Shown: positions 5,831 to 6,682 of the stretch, piece after piece
Layout: the number at the start of each line of letters is the position of its first letter
Numbering within the stretch: position 1 is the stretch's first letter
Origin: Planctomycetota bacterium
Lineage (GTDB): Bacteria; Planctomycetota; Phycisphaerae; Sedimentisphaerales; Anaerohalosphaeraceae
DNA: 6,682 nucleotides
Direction: 5' to 3'
NCBI GenBank assembly: GCA_021160785.1
Contig: JAGHBX010000024.1
Location: 1 to 6,682, forward strand
The notes under the pieces: model-generated
The model's database searches: none
What the model was told of the DNA's origin: nothing
Seen by the model: the letters and a program-made list of their open reading frames with translations, nothing else
Program-made: the position numbers and the translations under genes

Positions 5831-6016
5831 TTACAAGTCCTTGTACTTTTTTTGCTTGCTTTTTAGCCCTTGGTAAGCCTTGCAAAAGCTGCAACTTCTT
5901 TCCATCTTCGTCATCATCCTGGCGTATGCCGAATCCGGCCATCGTCTTGCAGCTATGCAAAACGGACACAATTTGCAAATTGCAGCAAGAAGTTTTGTTT
6001 TCGTGTCAGTTTTCAA
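5831..6016 (-). CDS. Small cysteine-rich, zinc-ribbon-like protein coupled to the ABC permease
   Basis: 61-residue ORF of unrecognised family. Cysteines fall at 14, 17, 20, 42 and 45: a CPFC knuckle (17-20), 21 residues, then CSFC (42-45), the spacing of a zinc ribbon or rubredoxin-like knuckle pair. The tail (51-59) is lysine-rich and there is no membrane segment or signal peptide. The start is TTG at 6016, directly abutting the permease stop (6019-6017), with AAAGG at 6028-6024 and a seven-base spacer lying inside the permease coding sequence; this arrangement suits translational coupling. Shadow frames in the same stretch show no such pattern. It may be a chance ORF, since it is short and starts at TTG; paired cysteines, ribosome site and abutment are the reasons to keep it. 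Confidence 0.5.
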   Translation of the reverse strand: MKTDTKTKLLAAICKLCPFCIAARRWPDSAYARMMTKMERSCSFCKAYQGLKSKQKKYKDL

Positions 6017-6682
6017 TCATAAGCCTTTCATTAAATTTCTCTTGTGGAATCTGTTCGATAAAAATATGAATATGCCGCTGAATAGAATTAATACTGCAAA
6101 ATTAATAATTAGAGGGCACTGGGATCTGCCATTAAAGCTGAAATTGAATATATCGACCAAATAGGTAATAGGTGAAAAGTAAGCTAACGCTCTTCCGGTG
6201 CCATGAAGTTTCTCTAAAGGTATAAAAATTCCGCTTATGAAAATCAGTGGAAACCGTATGAGACTGGAAAACATCATAATGTGCGATGGCGAACGCACTG
6301 ATGGAGATGCCAATAAAACGCCGAGTGAAGAAAAGCAGAAAGAAGCCAATAATATACCGAGGAACAAAAATAAAATGTTTATCCTGTAGTCAAAGAATAT
6401 CAAGCCAACTATTAACACAATCGTATTTATGACAACACCAAAAAGCATTCCCGCTACAATATCTCCCATGATTATTGTGTTGATACTAACTGGAAAAGAG
6501 AGCAGTCTTTCAAAAGTTCCCGCTTGTTTTTCCCATGGAGCAATCAACGGACCAACCGATGAGGCTGTGAAAAACAGAGACATTGCTAAAAGTCCGGGAA
6601 AGAAAGAATATAAATTCACATCTCGTCCCAGATAAAAGGCCAGAAACATAAACAGCGGGAACAACAGACCAAATATTAAAAC
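6017..6682 (-). CDS. ABC-2 type transporter permease, N terminus cut by window edge
   Basis: Membrane subunit of an ABC exporter (DrrB/NodJ-like). The frame is open to the window edge, so the real start lies outside; 221 residues are visible and perhaps 30-40 are missing, judged from the usual length of about 250. Within the visible part, WEKQAGTFERLLSFPVS (50-66) is the cytosolic coupling motif typical of the family, FPLIFISGIFIPLEKL (144-159) is the conserved segment ahead of the extracytosolic loop, and SPITYLVDIF (170-179) follows. Hydrophobic segments cover about 1-16, 28-48, 68-97, 102-126, 138-155 and 191-209. The ATP-binding partner would be expected next on the minus strand beyond 6682. 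The cargo cannot be told: such permeases export drugs, polysaccharides or lipids. The small cysteine-rich ORF begins at the base after its stop. Confidence 0.85.
   Translation of the reverse strand, partial: VLIFGLLFPLFMFLAFYLGRDVNLYSFFPGLLAMSLFFTASSVGPLIAPWEKQAGTFERLLSFPVSINTIIMGDIVAGMLFGVVINTIVLIVGLIFFDYRINILFLFLGILLASFCFSSLGVLLASPSVRSPSHIMMFSSLIRFPLIFISGIFIPLEKLHGTGRALAYFSPITYLVDIFNFSFNGRSQCPLIINFAVLILFSGIFIFLSNRFHKRNLMKGL

Noticed and set aside
5829..5850. Plus-strand inverted repeat TACAA/TTGTA followed by seven T, looking like a terminator
   Set aside because: The stem is only five mostly A-T pairs, there is no plus-strand gene to terminate, and the bases encode the end of the minus-strand small ORF.
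5763..5978. 71-codon minus-strand ORF overlapping the small cysteine-rich ORF
   Set aside because: Low-complexity Gln/Lys-rich product, no ribosome site, and the competing frame has the paired cysteines and the coupled start.
5970..5981. Perfect 12-base palindrome AATTTGCAAATT
   Set aside because: It lies within the coding sequence of the small ORF and is explained by its Ile-Cys-Lys codons; no second copy suggests an operator.
5880..6164. 94-codon plus-strand ORF with a hydrophobic start
   Set aside because: Antisense to the end of the ABC permease and the small ORF; its hydrophobicity mirrors the membrane gene on the opposite strand.

Overview
The window reads as ordinary bacterial chromosome (moderate GC, Shine-Dalgarno sites ahead of most genes) carrying one insertion sequence at its left edge. 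Several starts appear to be TTG or GTG. A lipoprotein-type signal peptide and a type I DAHP synthase point to a bacterium. The iron-sulfur flavoprotein and the two radical-SAM/TrmO proteins with archaeal-like relatives fit an anaerobic or sediment lineage, for example Planctomycetota or a former deltaproteobacterium. That taxonomic reading is a guess from memory of protein families, not a computed result.

Layout. Positions 1-1600 on the plus strand hold an intact IS1380-family DDE transposase, with its -10 box at the very left edge. The left end of the element lies outside the window and the right end cannot be placed exactly. Positions 1601-1793 are non-coding, with a post-transposase hairpin, a short direct repeat and a terminator-like hairpin oriented for the minus-strand genes. 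Everything from 1794 to 6682 is coded on the minus strand. Read in the direction of transcription, it runs: ABC-2 permease (cut by the right window edge), a small cysteine-rich ORF, a TrmO-family protein with a lipoprotein signal, DAHP synthase, a radical SAM protein of the COG0731 type, an isoprenylcysteine-methyltransferase-like membrane protein, and an iron-sulfur flavoprotein.

How the genes relate. The last four genes (5072 down to 1794) have gaps of 59 and 54 bases and then a 26-base overlap, so they may form one transcription unit ending at the hairpin near 1702-1725. DAHP synthase opens the shikimate pathway. The radical SAM protein and the TrmO-like protein both belong to families known for modifying position 37 of tRNA. 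The membrane methyltransferase and the flavoprotein are probably translationally coupled, but their substrates are unknown. The permease and the small cysteine-rich ORF appear to be a second coupled pair, the tail of an ABC exporter operon that starts beyond the window.

The best leads for something unusual are the TrmO-family protein, which has two well-formed starts (one giving a lipoprotein, one giving a cytosolic enzyme) and lacks the family's usual C-terminal end, and the TTG-started zinc-ribbon-like ORF fused translationally to the ABC permease. I see no CRISPR array, tRNA, rRNA, defence island or recognisable riboswitch.
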